In this document: in pieces, positions 15,129 to 26,264 of the stretch
How the letters are laid out: the number at the start of each line of letters is the position of its first letter
How positions within the stretch are numbered: position 1 is the stretch's first letter
Source: Pseudomonas sp. H1h
GTDB lineage: Bacteria; Pseudomonadota; Gammaproteobacteria; Pseudomonadales; Pseudomonadaceae
DNA length: 64,000 bases
Direction: 5' to 3'
Assembly (NCBI RefSeq): GCF_000633255.1
Contig: NZ_AYMJ01000029.1
Span: 62,001-126,000, forward strand
Program-made: the position numbers and the translations under genes
The notes under the pieces: generated by a model
Seen by the model: only the letters and a program-made list of their open reading frames with translations
Database searches by the model: none
What the model was told of the DNA's origin: nothing

Positions 15129-16205
15129 ATGAACTCGTCTGTTTCTGCTCTGCCACTGTCCACCCTCAATTCTGCCAACGAAGCGCTGACCCTGCGCCTG
15201 CCCAGCTCGCTGCAGCTCAAGCAGCAATTGCCGCTGAACAATGCTCTCGCCCAGCAAGTCGCCGCCCACCGCCAGGCGATCCGCGCGATTCTCGATGGTG
15301 AAGACCAGCGCCTGCTGATTGTCGTCGGCCCATGCTCGATTCACGACCCGCGCTCCGCGCTGGAATATGCCGAAAAACTTGCCCGGTTGGCACAGGACGT
15401 CAGCGACGAAATGCTGCTGGTCATGCGCGCCTATGTCGAAAAACCACGCACCACGGTCGGCTGGAAAGGCTTGGCCTATGACCCACATCTGGACGGCAGC
15501 GACGACATGGCCGCCGGTCTGACCCTGTCGCGCGAATTGATGCTCGAGATGGTTCGCCTGGGACTACCCATCGCCACCGAACTGCTGCAGCCGATGGCTG
15601 CCGGCTACTTCGACGACCTGCTTGGCTGGGTTGCCATCGGCGCACGTACGACCGAATCGCAGATCCACCGGGAAATGGCCAGTGGTCTGAGCATGCCCGT
15701 AGGTTTCAAGAACGGCACCGACGGTGGCGTGACCGTAGCCGTCGACGCCATGCGTTCGGCTGCCCATCCACATCGGCACTTCGGCGTCGACAGCCAAGGC
15801 CACCCGGCGATCATCCAGACCTCGGGCAACCCCGACACTCACCTGGTACTGCGCGGTGGCCATCATGGGCCGAACTATGATCGCGAAAGCGTGGCCCGGG
15901 TACATGCCGACTTGACCCGCCTGAAGATTCCAGGCCGGATCATGGTCGACTGCAGTCACGCCAACAGCGGCAAGGATCCACTGCGCCAGCCCCACGTATT
16001 CAACGAGGTGCTCGAGCAACGCTTGCAAGGTGATCGCTCCTTGATCGGCATGATGATCGAGTCCCATCTGTTCGAGGGTTGCCAACCTTTGAGCCCTGCC
16101 CTGCGCTATGGCGTATCGGTCACCGACGGCTGCCTGGGATTCAGCGCGACGGAACAGTTGCTGTCGAGCGCAGCCGAACGTCTTCGGGCACGCCCTCAGG
16201 CCTGA
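15129..16205 (+). CDS. 3-deoxy-7-phosphoheptulonate (DAHP) synthase, class I
   Basis: A 358-residue enzyme that condenses phosphoenolpyruvate and erythrose 4-phosphate, the first step of aromatic biosynthesis. It carries the AroF/AroG/AroH motifs VVGPCSIHDP, RAYVEKPRTTVGWKG, ARTTESQIHREMASGLS, GFKNGTDG and MVDCSHANSGKD (metal-binding Cys and His). ATG 15129 has AGGAA upstream; a TTG at 15063 would extend into leader 2. Which end product feeds back on the enzyme cannot be told, so no aroF/G/H letter is given. Two aromatic leader peptides and a terminator precede it. Confidence 0.93.
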   Translation: MNSSVSALPLSTLNSANEALTLRLPSSLQLKQQLPLNNALAQQVAAHRQAIRAILDGEDQRLLIVVGPCSIHDPRSALEYAEKLARLAQDVSDEMLLVMRAYVEKPRTTVGWKGLAYDPHLDGSDDMAAGLTLSRELMLEMVRLGLPIATELLQPMAAGYFDDLLGWVAIGARTTESQIHREMASGLSMPVGFKNGTDGGVTVAVDAMRSAAHPHRHFGVDSQGHPAIIQTSGNPDTHLVLRGGHHGPNYDRESVARVHADLTRLKIPGRIMVDCSHANSGKDPLRQPHVFNEVLEQRLQGDRSLIGMMIESHLFEGCQPLSPALRYGVSVTDGCLGFSATEQLLSSAAERLRARPQA

Positions 16206-16279
16206 TGCTCTGAACGACCTCTGCGGGCGAGCCAGCATCCCGCAAAGGCTGAACTGTCACTCGGAACTTCAACCCAGGC

Positions 16280-17458
16280 TTACGCCCGCACCCGGATACG
16301 GGTAACGCCGGAAGCCTGGCTGACGTCATCCAGCCGCTCCACCGAGTAGGACACCTGCACCACGGTTTCCCGATGCTCTCGCCAGAATCGGTGAGGCACG
16401 ATGAATACCAGTGGCTGACCGGCAGTTTCCCGAGTGATATCGCGATCATCGCGATGACCGAAATACTCCCCGTCGCACTTGAGGTACACCAACTCCCCTT
16501 CCTCTGCATGCGGATCAGTGATCACCACGGTCACGCCGTCCACGGCATCGTCTGCGTCCAGTTCGCCGTCCTGCGCTTCCAGCACCTGCGGCGCCGGCAG
16601 ATCGCCACGAATCAACGGTGCGATCAGAATTCGGGAGGTTGCGGAGTTCCTCACCTGTCCGTCCATTGACTTGATCTGATAGCTGACCATTACCGATTGA
16701 GTGGAACAGGCTGCGATGCAGTCGGCAGCAATCCAGAAAGAAAGCGCTTCGCCGACGGCAAACTGCTCCACAGTCACAACATCATTGAACACCGACGCTG
16801 GTGCGGCACCTTGCCAGGACAGCGTGACCCGATCACTGGCAGCCATGCGCGCATAAGGTCGCACGGTGACGCTCGTGCCGTGCGGCACACGAACGGGATC
16901 AAGTGTGCCACCCACCGTTTCTTCGATGATCGGTGCAAGCAACTCGGGTTCTGGATCGCCTACATCCAGTTGCAGGCGACAGGATGACACCGGTTCGGAC
17001 AGGGCCACGCTATATAGCGTCCAGTAAAGCTCCAGCGAACCGCGCTCCAGCGCTGCGACGTGTACGCCTTTTATGGCAAACACGATTTCCTTGCCCACTT
17101 GCCCATCGCTGACAGAGCGCGAGGCCTCATGCCGATAGGGCAATCCTTCGTCATCGATCCCGTGCCAACTCAATACCAGTCTGTCGCCGCTCATCATGTT
17201 CGGGTAAGGCGCAACCCTGACGAATGCGTTGCCCAGCGAAGGATCAAGCATTCCCTGCTCCAGGACCTCAAGCATCGGAGCAGGCAGGCACAAGTTCGAA
17301 GTTGGCGCAGCTACGCAGGTGGAGTGATAGCTGAATTCGAGGCTACCTCCGTCCACCTTAAAATTCAGATGACCACAGCCATCGCTATCAATCGACAAGG
17401 GAGATGTATTGGCTATCGGCTTTACAGAAGAGTCGTCATTGGCTTCGTACATAGACAT
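16280..17458 (-). CDS. Protein with three Ig-like repeats, function unknown
   Basis: A 392-residue protein built of three divergent repeats of about 100 residues. Each opens with a Pro/Leu-rich strand and a GxLD turn and reaches a GDRLVLSWHG-like strand: MLDPSLGNAFVRVAPYPNMM, TLDPVRVPHGTSVTVRPYAR and ELDADDAVDGVTVVITDPH. There is no signal peptide or anchor. Such proteins are frequent and uncharacterised in the P. fluorescens group. ATG 17458 has GGAG 9 nt upstream and is preferred to ATG 17470, whose RBS would abut it. Confidence 0.6.
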   Translation of the reverse strand: MSMYEANDDSSVKPIANTSPLSIDSDGCGHLNFKVDGGSLEFSYHSTCVAAPTSNLCLPAPMLEVLEQGMLDPSLGNAFVRVAPYPNMMSGDRLVLSWHGIDDEGLPYRHEASRSVSDGQVGKEIVFAIKGVHVAALERGSLELYWTLYSVALSEPVSSCRLQLDVGDPEPELLAPIIEETVGGTLDPVRVPHGTSVTVRPYARMAASDRVTLSWQGAAPASVFNDVVTVEQFAVGEALSFWIAADCIAACSTQSVMVSYQIKSMDGQVRNSATSRILIAPLIRGDLPAPQVLEAQDGELDADDAVDGVTVVITDPHAEEGELVYLKCDGEYFGHRDDRDITRETAGQPLVFIVPHRFWREHRETVVQVSYSVERLDDVSQASGVTRIRVRA

Positions 17459-17657
17459 TCGTGGCTCCATTCCTTGGATAGAACGCCGCCATCAAGGCCG
17501 CGTCGAACGAAACCCATTGAACATCATCCAGCGAATCCTCGAAGTCAGCCCTGAGCCTTGCGAACCGGGGGTAAACACACCGCATGACGTAGGCATCCGG
17601 CAGCGTTTTGGTAGAAACAGGGCAAAAGATTGCCAAATGTTCCGACTCCCCCCTCAA
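17436..17657 (-). CDS. Possible small ORF or gene remnant (73 aa)
   Basis: The frame encodes a peptide with LPDAYVMRCVYPRFARLRAD then FEDSLDDVQWVSFDAALMAA, and its codon choice looks protein-like. It overlaps the start of the Ig-repeat gene by 23 bp. No family is recognised. It may be the tail of a degraded gene. The rest of 17658-17795 has no gene and is the upstream region of the lipase. Confidence 0.25.
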   Translation of the reverse strand: MRGESEHLAIFCPVSTKTLPDAYVMRCVYPRFARLRADFEDSLDDVQWVSFDAALMAAFYPRNGATNVYVRSQ

Positions 17658-17795
17658 GCAGAATCGAAAAATCGCACAGTTTTTTGTCCAGTTTCCTCAC
17701 AAACAGGCGGACTTTTCAGACATCACCCGCCCTTAGGCCTGTTTTACAGTGGCACGCATCAACCACTGACAAACATCTGCAAAAGAGGCAGGAAC

Positions 17796-18665
17796 ATGCA
17801 ACGGAATGCGACAACACGCTACCCCATCCTTTTGGTCCATGGCCTGTTCGGCTTTGACCGTATCGGTCATTTCGAGCTTTTTCATGATGTCAAGCAAGCA
17901 CTGCGGGAAGCTGGCGGCCAGGTGTTCGTGCCACAGCTGTCTGCTACCCATGACAACGAAGTACGCGGCCAGCAATTAATCTGGCAGATCGAACGCGTGC
18001 TGCAAGGCACCGGTGCCGGCAAGGTCAACCTGATCGGGCATAGCCAAGGCGCGCTGGCCTGCCGCTACGCCGCTGCCCTGATGCCGGAGAACGTGGCCTC
18101 AGTGACATCCGTCAGCGGCCCCAACCACGGTTCGGAACTGGCTGACGCTTTACGCATGGCGCTGATTCCGGGAAACCTGCCGGAGCAGGTGGCAGAGCAG
18201 GTTGCAACGCAATTCGCTGACTTTCTCTCGTTGCTCAGCGGTCAACCGGCGATGCCACGCAACGCCGTGGCGGCACTCAACGCCCTGACAACTGCGGGCG
18301 TCGGCGAATTCAATCGCAAATACCCTCAAGGCCTGCCCTCGACTTGGGGTGGTCACGGCGCGGAATGCGTCAATGGCGTCCACTACTATTCCTGGAGCGG
18401 CACGCTGCAAGGCGATTTGCTACAGACACTCGATCCGGTGAATGCCGTCTGCCGGGCATTGTCGGGACATTTTGCGATGGAAGCCGGGCAGAATGACGGT
18501 TTCGTCGGTCGTTACAGCTCGCATCTGGGCACGGTCATCCGCTCCGACTACCCTTTCGATCACCTCGCCAGCCTGGGTCACCCCCGCGGTCTGCGAAAAC
18601 GCGACGATGATCCGGTCGAACTGTATGTCGAGCACACGATGCGCCTGAAGGCTGCACAGCTGTAG
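17796..18665 (+). CDS. Triacylglycerol lipase, family I.1-like without signal peptide
   Basis: A 289-residue alpha/beta hydrolase. It starts RYPILLVHGLFGFDRIG, an oxyanion-loop HG pair, and has the nucleophile elbow GHSQGA with Ser83. The other triad residues are probably the Asp in GQNDGFVGRYS and the His in PFDHLASLGHP. Size and motifs match the P. fragi and P. fluorescens C9 type lipases, which also lack a classical signal sequence. ATG 17796 has AGAGGCAGG upstream; the open frame begins far earlier but is not coding-like there. No foldase gene (lif) is adjacent. Confidence 0.88.
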   Translation: MQRNATTRYPILLVHGLFGFDRIGHFELFHDVKQALREAGGQVFVPQLSATHDNEVRGQQLIWQIERVLQGTGAGKVNLIGHSQGALACRYAAALMPENVASVTSVSGPNHGSELADALRMALIPGNLPEQVAEQVATQFADFLSLLSGQPAMPRNAVAALNALTTAGVGEFNRKYPQGLPSTWGGHGAECVNGVHYYSWSGTLQGDLLQTLDPVNAVCRALSGHFAMEAGQNDGFVGRYSSHLGTVIRSDYPFDHLASLGHPRGLRKRDDDPVELYVEHTMRLKAAQL

Positions 18666-18761
18666 GCACGTGCCAATGTACCGAGCGGAACTTTGCCGAG
18701 AAATCGCTTACTGAATCCGGTAGGCTCCACACTTTACTGAAATAGATTGGAGAGTTTCCCC

Positions 18762-19043
18762 ATGGCCAAAGCCACTGCCCGCCACATCCTGGTTTCCAGC
18801 GAAGACAAGTGCAACGAACTCAAGGCCCAGATCGAAGGCGGTGCTGATTTCGCCGAAGTCGCCAAAGCCAACTCCACCTGCCCGTCCAGCCGTCAGGGCG
18901 GCGACCTGGGTTCGTTCGGTCCTGGCCAGATGGTCAAGGAATTCGACACTGTGGTATTCAGCGCGCCGATCAACGTCGTGCAAGGCCCGGTGAAGACCCA
19001 GTTCGGTTATCACCTGCTCGAAGTCACCAGCCGCCAGGACTGA
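18762..19043 (+). CDS. ppiC: Parvulin-type peptidyl-prolyl isomerase PpiC
   Basis: A 93-residue single-domain parvulin: ARHILVSSEDKCNELKAQIE, CPSSRQGGDLGSFGPGQMV, and VKTQFGYHLLEVTSRQ with the active-site His-Ile and Gly-Tyr-His. It is cytoplasmic, with no signal peptide. A second, diverged copy lies at 35242. GGAG sits 10 nt before ATG 18762, and a terminator follows. Confidence 0.92.
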   Translation: MAKATARHILVSSEDKCNELKAQIEGGADFAEVAKANSTCPSSRQGGDLGSFGPGQMVKEFDTVVFSAPINVVQGPVKTQFGYHLLEVTSRQD

Positions 19044-19065
19044 TCCGTCGCCTGATTGCTGTCCA

Positions 19066-19101
19066 ACGGCCCGCCTTTTGGTGGGCCGTTGTGTTTCGGT
19101 T
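19066..19101 (+). terminator. Terminator after ppiC
   Basis: An 11-bp stem AACGGCCCGCC/GGTGGGCCGTT, with one G-T pair, encloses a TTTT loop and is followed by GTGTTTCGG, 23 bp after the ppiC stop. Confidence 0.65.
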
Positions 19102-19177
19102 ACAGGATACGGCTGGCGGCTGACGCACCGCTCGCGTACAAATTGCGCTTATCGATCACCCGGCTTTAAGGCTGACA

Positions 19178-21046
19178 ATGCGACTGGCTTTCCCTTCTCT
19201 GCTGTTCACTGCCGTGGCCCTGCTGTTGGGCGCCGCTGGTGTGGACGCCACCCCGCAACACGCGTTGACCGTCTATGGCGAACCTGCCAAATACCCGGCC
19301 GGTTTCAGCCACTTCGACTACACCAATCCGCAGGCGCCCAAGGGCGGCACCCTGCGCCGTTCGGCGATAGAGATCGGTCACTTCGATCACATCCTTCCGT
19401 ACATCGACAAAGGCATCGGCGTCACGCAGATTGACGGCATGCTTTATTCGCCGCTGGCCCAGCGTTCGATGGACGAGCCTTACACCGTCTACGGCCTGGT
19501 GGCGCAAAAGATGGAGCGCGCTGAAGACGGGTTGTCCCTGCGCTTCTTTATCAACCCCAAGGCGCGCTTCGCCGATGGCACACCGATCACCGCCGAAGAC
19601 GTGCGCTACACCTATGACTTGTTGATGACCCAGGGCAGCCTGCGCTATCGCACGCAATTCGCCGACGTCAAAGGCGTCGAAGTGGAAGCGCCACTGACCG
19701 TGCGTTTCGACTTCAAGAGCAATGAGAATCGTACCTTGCCGCTGGACATCGCCACCCTGCCGGTGTTTCCCGAACATTGGTGGAAAACCCGCGACTTCGC
19801 TGGTGGCGGCGGCTACGAGCCGCCACTGGGCAGCGGCCCGTACCGGGTGGGCAAGGTCGACTCCGGCCGCAGCATCACTTTTGAGCGCAACCCCGACTGG
19901 TGGGGCAAGGACCTGCCGGTCAGTCGCGGCCTGTACAACTTCGATCACTTCAGCATCGAGTACTTCGGCGACACCGATGTTGCCCGCCAGGTGCTGCGCG
20001 GCGGCGCCTATGACTACAACCGCGAGTTTTCCGCGACCGGCTACTCGATCGGCTATGACAGCCCGGCGCTGAGCGACGGCCGCTTGCAGAAAGCGCACCT
20101 CGCCACCGAAGCCCCGCAGTCGGCCCAGGGTTTCGTGTTCAATCTGCAAAAACCGATGTTCCAGGATCGCCGGGTGCGCCAAGCGCTGGCGATGCTCTGG
20201 GATTTCGAGTGGAGCAACCGGCAGATGATGCGCAACATGTACATCCGCCAGCAGAGTTACTTCTCCAACTCCGCGCTGGCCGCCCGCCAATTGCCGGATG
20301 CCGCAGAACTGAAGATCCTTGAACCGTTGCGCGGGCAGATTCCCGATGAAGTCTTCACCCAGGTCTTCGAAGCACCGAAAACCGATGGCAGCGGCTTGAT
20401 CCGCGACAAACAGTTGCAAGCCCTGCAGTTGCTCGAACAGGCCGGCTGGAAACCTGATGGCGACCAACTGGTCAACGCCGAGGGCGAACCGTTGAGCTTC
20501 ACCTTTCTGGTCAGCCAGAACGGCATGGACCGCCTGCTCCTGCCATATAAACGCACGCTTAAGCAGATCGGCATCGACCTCAATATCCGGCGCATCGACT
20601 CCTCGCAATACGTCAACCGCCTGATGAGCCGTGACTACGACATGATCGTCACCGGCTACCCGGTCACCACGTCACCGGGTGGCGAGTTGCTCAACTACTT
20701 CGGTTCGATTTCGGCCAACGACCCCGGCGCCAACAACTACATGGTGCTGAAGAACCCGGCGGTCGACAGCTTGATCAACGGCCTGATCCGCGCCTCGACC
20801 CAGAGCGACATGCTGCATTACGCCCATGCGCTGGACCGCGTGCTGCAGTGGAACTACTACTGGATCCCCAACTATTACCCGCCGGGCACTTCCACCGTCT
20901 GGTGGAACCGTTTCGGCATGCCGGCGATACAGGCCAGCAATGACGAAGCCATCGAGAGCTGGTGGGAGATCAGTAGCACGCCGCTGACCAACCAGCAGAT
21001 GACCGCCGAGAAAATCGGCCGTGGCAGACCTGGAGGACCGCACTGA
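19178..21046 (+). CDS. yejA: Periplasmic oligopeptide-binding protein of a YejABEF-type transporter
   Basis: A 622-residue SBP_bac_5 protein. The signal peptide is LLFTAVALLLGAAGVDA, followed by the YejA-like opening HALTVYGEPAKYPAGFSHFD and NPQAPKGGTLRR. YejABEF imports peptides, including microcin C in E. coli, and the related Npp system of P. aeruginosa imports peptidyl-nucleoside antibiotics. The gene overlaps yejB by 1 bp and heads the four-gene operon. Confidence 0.88.
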   Translation: MRLAFPSLLFTAVALLLGAAGVDATPQHALTVYGEPAKYPAGFSHFDYTNPQAPKGGTLRRSAIEIGHFDHILPYIDKGIGVTQIDGMLYSPLAQRSMDEPYTVYGLVAQKMERAEDGLSLRFFINPKARFADGTPITAEDVRYTYDLLMTQGSLRYRTQFADVKGVEVEAPLTVRFDFKSNENRTLPLDIATLPVFPEHWWKTRDFAGGGGYEPPLGSGPYRVGKVDSGRSITFERNPDWWGKDLPVSRGLYNFDHFSIEYFGDTDVARQVLRGGAYDYNREFSATGYSIGYDSPALSDGRLQKAHLATEAPQSAQGFVFNLQKPMFQDRRVRQALAMLWDFEWSNRQMMRNMYIRQQSYFSNSALAARQLPDAAELKILEPLRGQIPDEVFTQVFEAPKTDGSGLIRDKQLQALQLLEQAGWKPDGDQLVNAEGEPLSFTFLVSQNGMDRLLLPYKRTLKQIGIDLNIRRIDSSQYVNRLMSRDYDMIVTGYPVTTSPGGELLNYFGSISANDPGANNYMVLKNPAVDSLINGLIRASTQSDMLHYAHALDRVLQWNYYWIPNYYPPGTSTVWWNRFGMPAIQASNDEAIESWWEISSTPLTNQQMTAEKIGRGRPGGPH

Positions 21047-22107
21047 TGTGGGCATACATTCTGCGGCGACTGTTGCTGATCATCCCGACGCTGGTGATCA
21101 TCCTGCTGGTCAATTTCGTGATCATTCAGGCGGCTCCCGGCGGCCCGGTCGAACAGGCCATCGCCCATTTGCAGGGGATTGGCGGCGCCGGCGTCGGCGG
21201 CAGTGCCAGCGAAACCATGAGCAGCACCTCGCGCGCCAGCCGTGGCCTTGATCCGCAACTGATCAAGGACATCGAAAAACAGTACGGTTTCGACAAACCG
21301 GCGCATGAACGCCTGTGGTTGATGCTCAAGAACTATGCGCAGCTGGATTTCGGCAAAAGCTTTTTCCGCGGTGCCACGGTGACTGATCTGATCCTCGAAA
21401 AAATGCCGGTGACCATCTCCCTCGGTCTGTGGGCGACGCTGATCACCTATCTGGTGTCGATCCCGCTGGGCATTCGCAAGGCGGTGCATCATGGCAGCCA
21501 TTTCGACATCTGGAGCAGCACCGCGATCATCATCGGCTACGCGATGCCGGCGTTTCTGTTTGCGATGTTTCTGATCGTGGTGTTTGCCGGTGGCACCTCG
21601 CTGAACTGGTTCCCGGTGCGTGGGCTGGTCTCCGACAATTTCGAATCGCTGTCGACCCTGGGCAAGATCGCCGACTACTTCTGGCATCTGGTGTTGCCAG
21701 TGACGGCGCTGGTGATCGGCGGCTTCGCCACGTTGACGATCCTCACCAAAAACTCGTTCCTCAATGAAATCACCCGCCAGTATGTGGTCACCGCCCGCGC
21801 CAAAGGTCTGAGCGAACGCCGTGTGCTCTACGGCCATGTGTTCCGCAACGCAATGCTGCTGGTGGTGTCGGGGATTCCACAGGTGTTCATCAGCGTGTTC
21901 TTTGCCGGCTCGCTGCTGATCGAAGTGATCTTCTCCCTCGACGGTCTCGGCCGCATGAGTTACGAGGCTGCGGTTTCCCGGGACTACCCGGTGGTGTTCG
22001 GTTCACTGTTCATCTTCACCCTGTTCGGCCTCTTGATAAAACTGATCGGCGACCTGTGCTACACCCTGGTCGATCCACGCATCGACTTCGCCGCGAGGAA
22101 CGCCTGA
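21046..22107 (+). CDS. yejB: ABC transporter permease YejB
   Basis: A 353-residue BPD-type permease with six transmembrane helices. The N-terminus is MWAYILRRLLLIIPTLVIIL, the family start. An internal Gly/Ser-rich periplasmic loop near residues 45-65 and the EAA-like loop VVTARAKGLSERRVLYGHVF (ATPase contact) follow. ATG 21046 shares a base with the yejA stop and its end overlaps yejE. Confidence 0.92.
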   Translation: MWAYILRRLLLIIPTLVIILLVNFVIIQAAPGGPVEQAIAHLQGIGGAGVGGSASETMSSTSRASRGLDPQLIKDIEKQYGFDKPAHERLWLMLKNYAQLDFGKSFFRGATVTDLILEKMPVTISLGLWATLITYLVSIPLGIRKAVHHGSHFDIWSSTAIIIGYAMPAFLFAMFLIVVFAGGTSLNWFPVRGLVSDNFESLSTLGKIADYFWHLVLPVTALVIGGFATLTILTKNSFLNEITRQYVVTARAKGLSERRVLYGHVFRNAMLLVVSGIPQVFISVFFAGSLLIEVIFSLDGLGRMSYEAAVSRDYPVVFGSLFIFTLFGLLIKLIGDLCYTLVDPRIDFAARNA

Positions 22108-23129
22108 TGTTCAAGCTCTCGCCTCTGGGCCGTCGCCGTTTCACGCGATTCAAGAAAAACCGCCGTGGCTGGTGGTCGCTGTGGCTGTTCATCGGACTGT
22201 TCATCATGACGCTGGGCGGTGAACTGATCGCCAACGACAAACCGCTGGTCGTCAGTTATCAGGGCCAGTTCTACTTCCCGGTGTTCAAGCGTTACACCGA
22301 GCAGGCGTTTGGCGGGCAACTGCCGTTCCAGGCCGACTACCGCAGTGACTATGTGCAGAAGCTGATCCGCAAGGACGGTGGCTGGCTGGTGTTTCCGCCG
22401 ATTCCGTTCAGCGATGACACGCCCAACTACGACCTCAATCAGCCCGCGCCGAGCCCACCTTCGACGGTCAACTGGCTGGGCACTGACGATCAGGCGCGCG
22501 ACGTGTTGGCGCGGGTGATTTTCGGTGCTCGGGTATCGATCCTGTTTGCCTTGATGCTGACCGCCGTCAGCGCGCTGATCGGCATTGCCGCCGGCGCTCT
22601 GCAAGGCTATTACGGCGGCTGGGTCGATCTGCTCGGACAACGCCTGCTGGAGGTCTGGAGCGGATTGCCAGTGTTGTACCTGCTGATCATCCTGTCCGGT
22701 TTCGTCGAGCCAAACTTCTGGTGGCTGCTGGGGATCATGGCGCTGTTTTCGTGGCTGTCCCTGGTGGACGTGGTGCGCGCCGAGTTCCTGCGCGGGCGCA
22801 ACCTGGAATACGTCAAAGCAGCTCGTGCGCTAGGCCTGAGCGACCGCAAGGTGATTTTCCGACACATCCTGCCCAACGCCATGAACGCGACGTTGAGTTA
22901 CTTGCCGTTCATTCTGACCGGGGCGATTTCCACCCTCACCGCCCTCGACTTCCTCGGCTTCGGCATGCCCGCTGGCAGTGCCTCGCTGGGCGAGTTGATC
23001 GGTCAGGGCAAACAGAACCTGCAAGCGCCGTGGCTCGGACTGACGGCGTTTTTCACCCTGGCACTGATTCTGTCCTTGCTGGTGTTCATTGGCGAAGCGT
23101 TACGCGACGCGTTCGATCCACGATCCTGA
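22107..23129 (+). CDS. yejE: ABC transporter permease YejE
   Basis: A 340-residue permease. An N-terminal basic segment RRRFTRFKKNRRGWW precedes helix 1. A periplasmic domain with PIPFSDDTPNYDLN and the OppC-type motif GTDDQARDVLARVIFGARVS follow. The EAA loop is EYVKAARALGLSDRKVIFRH. ATG 22107 overlaps the yejB stop as TGATG, with GAGGAA upstream. Confidence 0.92.
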   Translation: MFKLSPLGRRRFTRFKKNRRGWWSLWLFIGLFIMTLGGELIANDKPLVVSYQGQFYFPVFKRYTEQAFGGQLPFQADYRSDYVQKLIRKDGGWLVFPPIPFSDDTPNYDLNQPAPSPPSTVNWLGTDDQARDVLARVIFGARVSILFALMLTAVSALIGIAAGALQGYYGGWVDLLGQRLLEVWSGLPVLYLLIILSGFVEPNFWWLLGIMALFSWLSLVDVVRAEFLRGRNLEYVKAARALGLSDRKVIFRHILPNAMNATLSYLPFILTGAISTLTALDFLGFGMPAGSASLGELIGQGKQNLQAPWLGLTAFFTLALILSLLVFIGEALRDAFDPRS

Positions 23130-23138
23130 AGTGCAACC

Positions 23139-24713
23139 ATGACTGATAATCTGATCGAAATTCGTGACCTCAACGTCGCCTTCCATGGCCAGCCAGCGGT
23201 GCGCGACCTGTGCCTGGACATTCGTCCCGGTGAATGCCTGGCGCTGGTCGGCGAGTCGGGCTCGGGCAAGTCGGTAACCGCACATTCGATCCTGCAGTTG
23301 CTCCCCGAAGGCGATGCGCAAACCACTGGCAGCATTCGCTATCGCGGCCAGGAGCTGGTCGGCGCCGAGCCCAAGGTGCTGCGCGAACTGCGTGGCAACC
23401 GTATCGCGATGATCTTCCAGGAGCCGATGACCTCGCTCAATCCCCTGCACAGCATCGAAAAGCAGATCGGCGAAACCCTGCTGGTGCATCGGGGCCTGGG
23501 CGGCAAAGCGGCGCAGCAGCGCATTCTCGAACTGCTGGAACTGGTGGGCATTCAGAAACCCAAGGAGCGCCTCAAGGCCTATCCGCACCAACTGTCCGGC
23601 GGTCAGCGGCAACGGGTGATGATTGCCATGGCGCTGGCCTGCGAGCCGGAACTGCTGATTGCCGACGAGCCAACCACCGCGCTCGATGTGACCGTGCAGC
23701 GCAAGATCCTGCTGCTGCTCAAATCCTTGCAGCAGCGCCTGGGCATGTCGCTGTTGCTGATCAGCCATGACCTCAATCTGGTGCGCAGCATCGCGCAACG
23801 GGTATGCGTGATGAAGTCTGGCGAGATCGTCGAGCAGGCGCCGTGTGAAACCCTGTTTACCGCGCCGAAGCATCCTTATAGCTGTGTGCTGCTCAACGCC
23901 GAACCGGAAGGCGAGGCATTGCCTCGGGACGAGCGCGAAAACGTGCTGGAAGTCGATGATCTGCGAGTCGAATTCGTCGTCGGTGGCGGGCTGTTCCAGC
24001 GCAAGCAATACCTGCGGGCAGTGGACGGCATCAGCCTGAATATCCAGCGGGGCAAAACCCTGGGCATTGTCGGTGAGTCCGGTTCGGGCAAATCGACCCT
24101 GGGTCAGGCGATTCTGCGCCTGCTCGATTCCGAGGGCAGTATCCGCTTCCAGGGCACCGCCCTCGACGGCCTCGATCAGAAGCAATTGCGACCGTGGCGG
24201 AGGCAGATGCAGGTGGTGTTTCAGGACCCGTTCGGCAGCCTCAGCCCACGGATGTCAGTGGCGCAAATCATCAGCGAAGGGCTGGAGGTGCATTGTCAGT
24301 CCAGCGCTGATGAGTGCGATGAACAGGTGATCCGCGTACTCAAGGAAGTCGGCCTTGACCCGCAGAGCCGCCATCGCTACCCGCACGAGTTTTCCGGCGG
24401 TCAGCGCCAGCGCATCGCCATCGCCCGTGCACTGGTGCTGAAACCGGCATTGATCCTGCTCGACGAGCCGACCTCGGCCCTCGACCGTACAGTGCAGAAG
24501 CAAGTGGTCGCCCTGCTCCGCGATCTACAGGAAAAACACGGCCTGACCTACCTGTTCATCAGCCATGACCTGGCGGTGGTGCGGGCCCTGGCGCACGACA
24601 TGATCGTGATCAAGGATGGCAAGGTGGTCGAGCGGGGAGCCAGCCATGATGTGTTCGATTCGCCGCAGCATCCGTACACGAAGGAGCTGTTGGCGGCGGC
24701 GCATCCGGGGTAG
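23139..24713 (+). CDS. yejF: ABC transporter ATPase YejF (two nucleotide-binding domains)
   Basis: A 524-residue protein with two tandem ABC domains. NBD1 has Walker A GESGSGKSV, signature LSGGQRQR and Walker B LLIADEPTTALD. NBD2, from about residue 270, has GESGSGKST, FSGGQRQR and LILLDEPTSALD. The fused DppD/DppF-like arrangement is that of YejF. It closes the yejABEF operon, with a REP pair following 37 bp downstream. Confidence 0.93.
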   Translation: MTDNLIEIRDLNVAFHGQPAVRDLCLDIRPGECLALVGESGSGKSVTAHSILQLLPEGDAQTTGSIRYRGQELVGAEPKVLRELRGNRIAMIFQEPMTSLNPLHSIEKQIGETLLVHRGLGGKAAQQRILELLELVGIQKPKERLKAYPHQLSGGQRQRVMIAMALACEPELLIADEPTTALDVTVQRKILLLLKSLQQRLGMSLLLISHDLNLVRSIAQRVCVMKSGEIVEQAPCETLFTAPKHPYSCVLLNAEPEGEALPRDERENVLEVDDLRVEFVVGGGLFQRKQYLRAVDGISLNIQRGKTLGIVGESGSGKSTLGQAILRLLDSEGSIRFQGTALDGLDQKQLRPWRRQMQVVFQDPFGSLSPRMSVAQIISEGLEVHCQSSADECDEQVIRVLKEVGLDPQSRHRYPHEFSGGQRQRIAIARALVLKPALILLDEPTSALDRTVQKQVVALLRDLQEKHGLTYLFISHDLAVVRALAHDMIVIKDGKVVERGASHDVFDSPQHPYTKELLAAAHPG

Positions 24714-24750
24714 GCATGATCAGCGCTTGCCTTGAAACCGAGTCGCGGCC

Positions 24751-24816
24751 TTCGCGAGCAAGCCCGCTCCCACAGGAGAATGCACTTCAAAATGTGGGAG
24801 CGGGCTTGCTCGCGAA
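24751..24816. repeat. REP pair (REPIN)
   Basis: Two inverted REP units, TTCGCGAGCAAGCCCGCTCC and its complement, face each other around a 20-nt spacer. It lies between yejF and the next promoter. These mobile extragenic palindromes are abundant in fluorescent pseudomonads. Confidence 0.9.
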
Positions 24817-24857
24817 GAGGCCCTCACAAACAACCCAAATTCCGGATCAGCCCGCCC

Positions 24858-26263
<1,406 letters not shown>

Positions 26264-26264
<1 letters not shown>

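Noticed and set aside
19166..20608. A 480-codon open frame on the minus strand opposite yejA
   Set aside because: Shadow of yejA, which has a signal peptide and clear family motifs.
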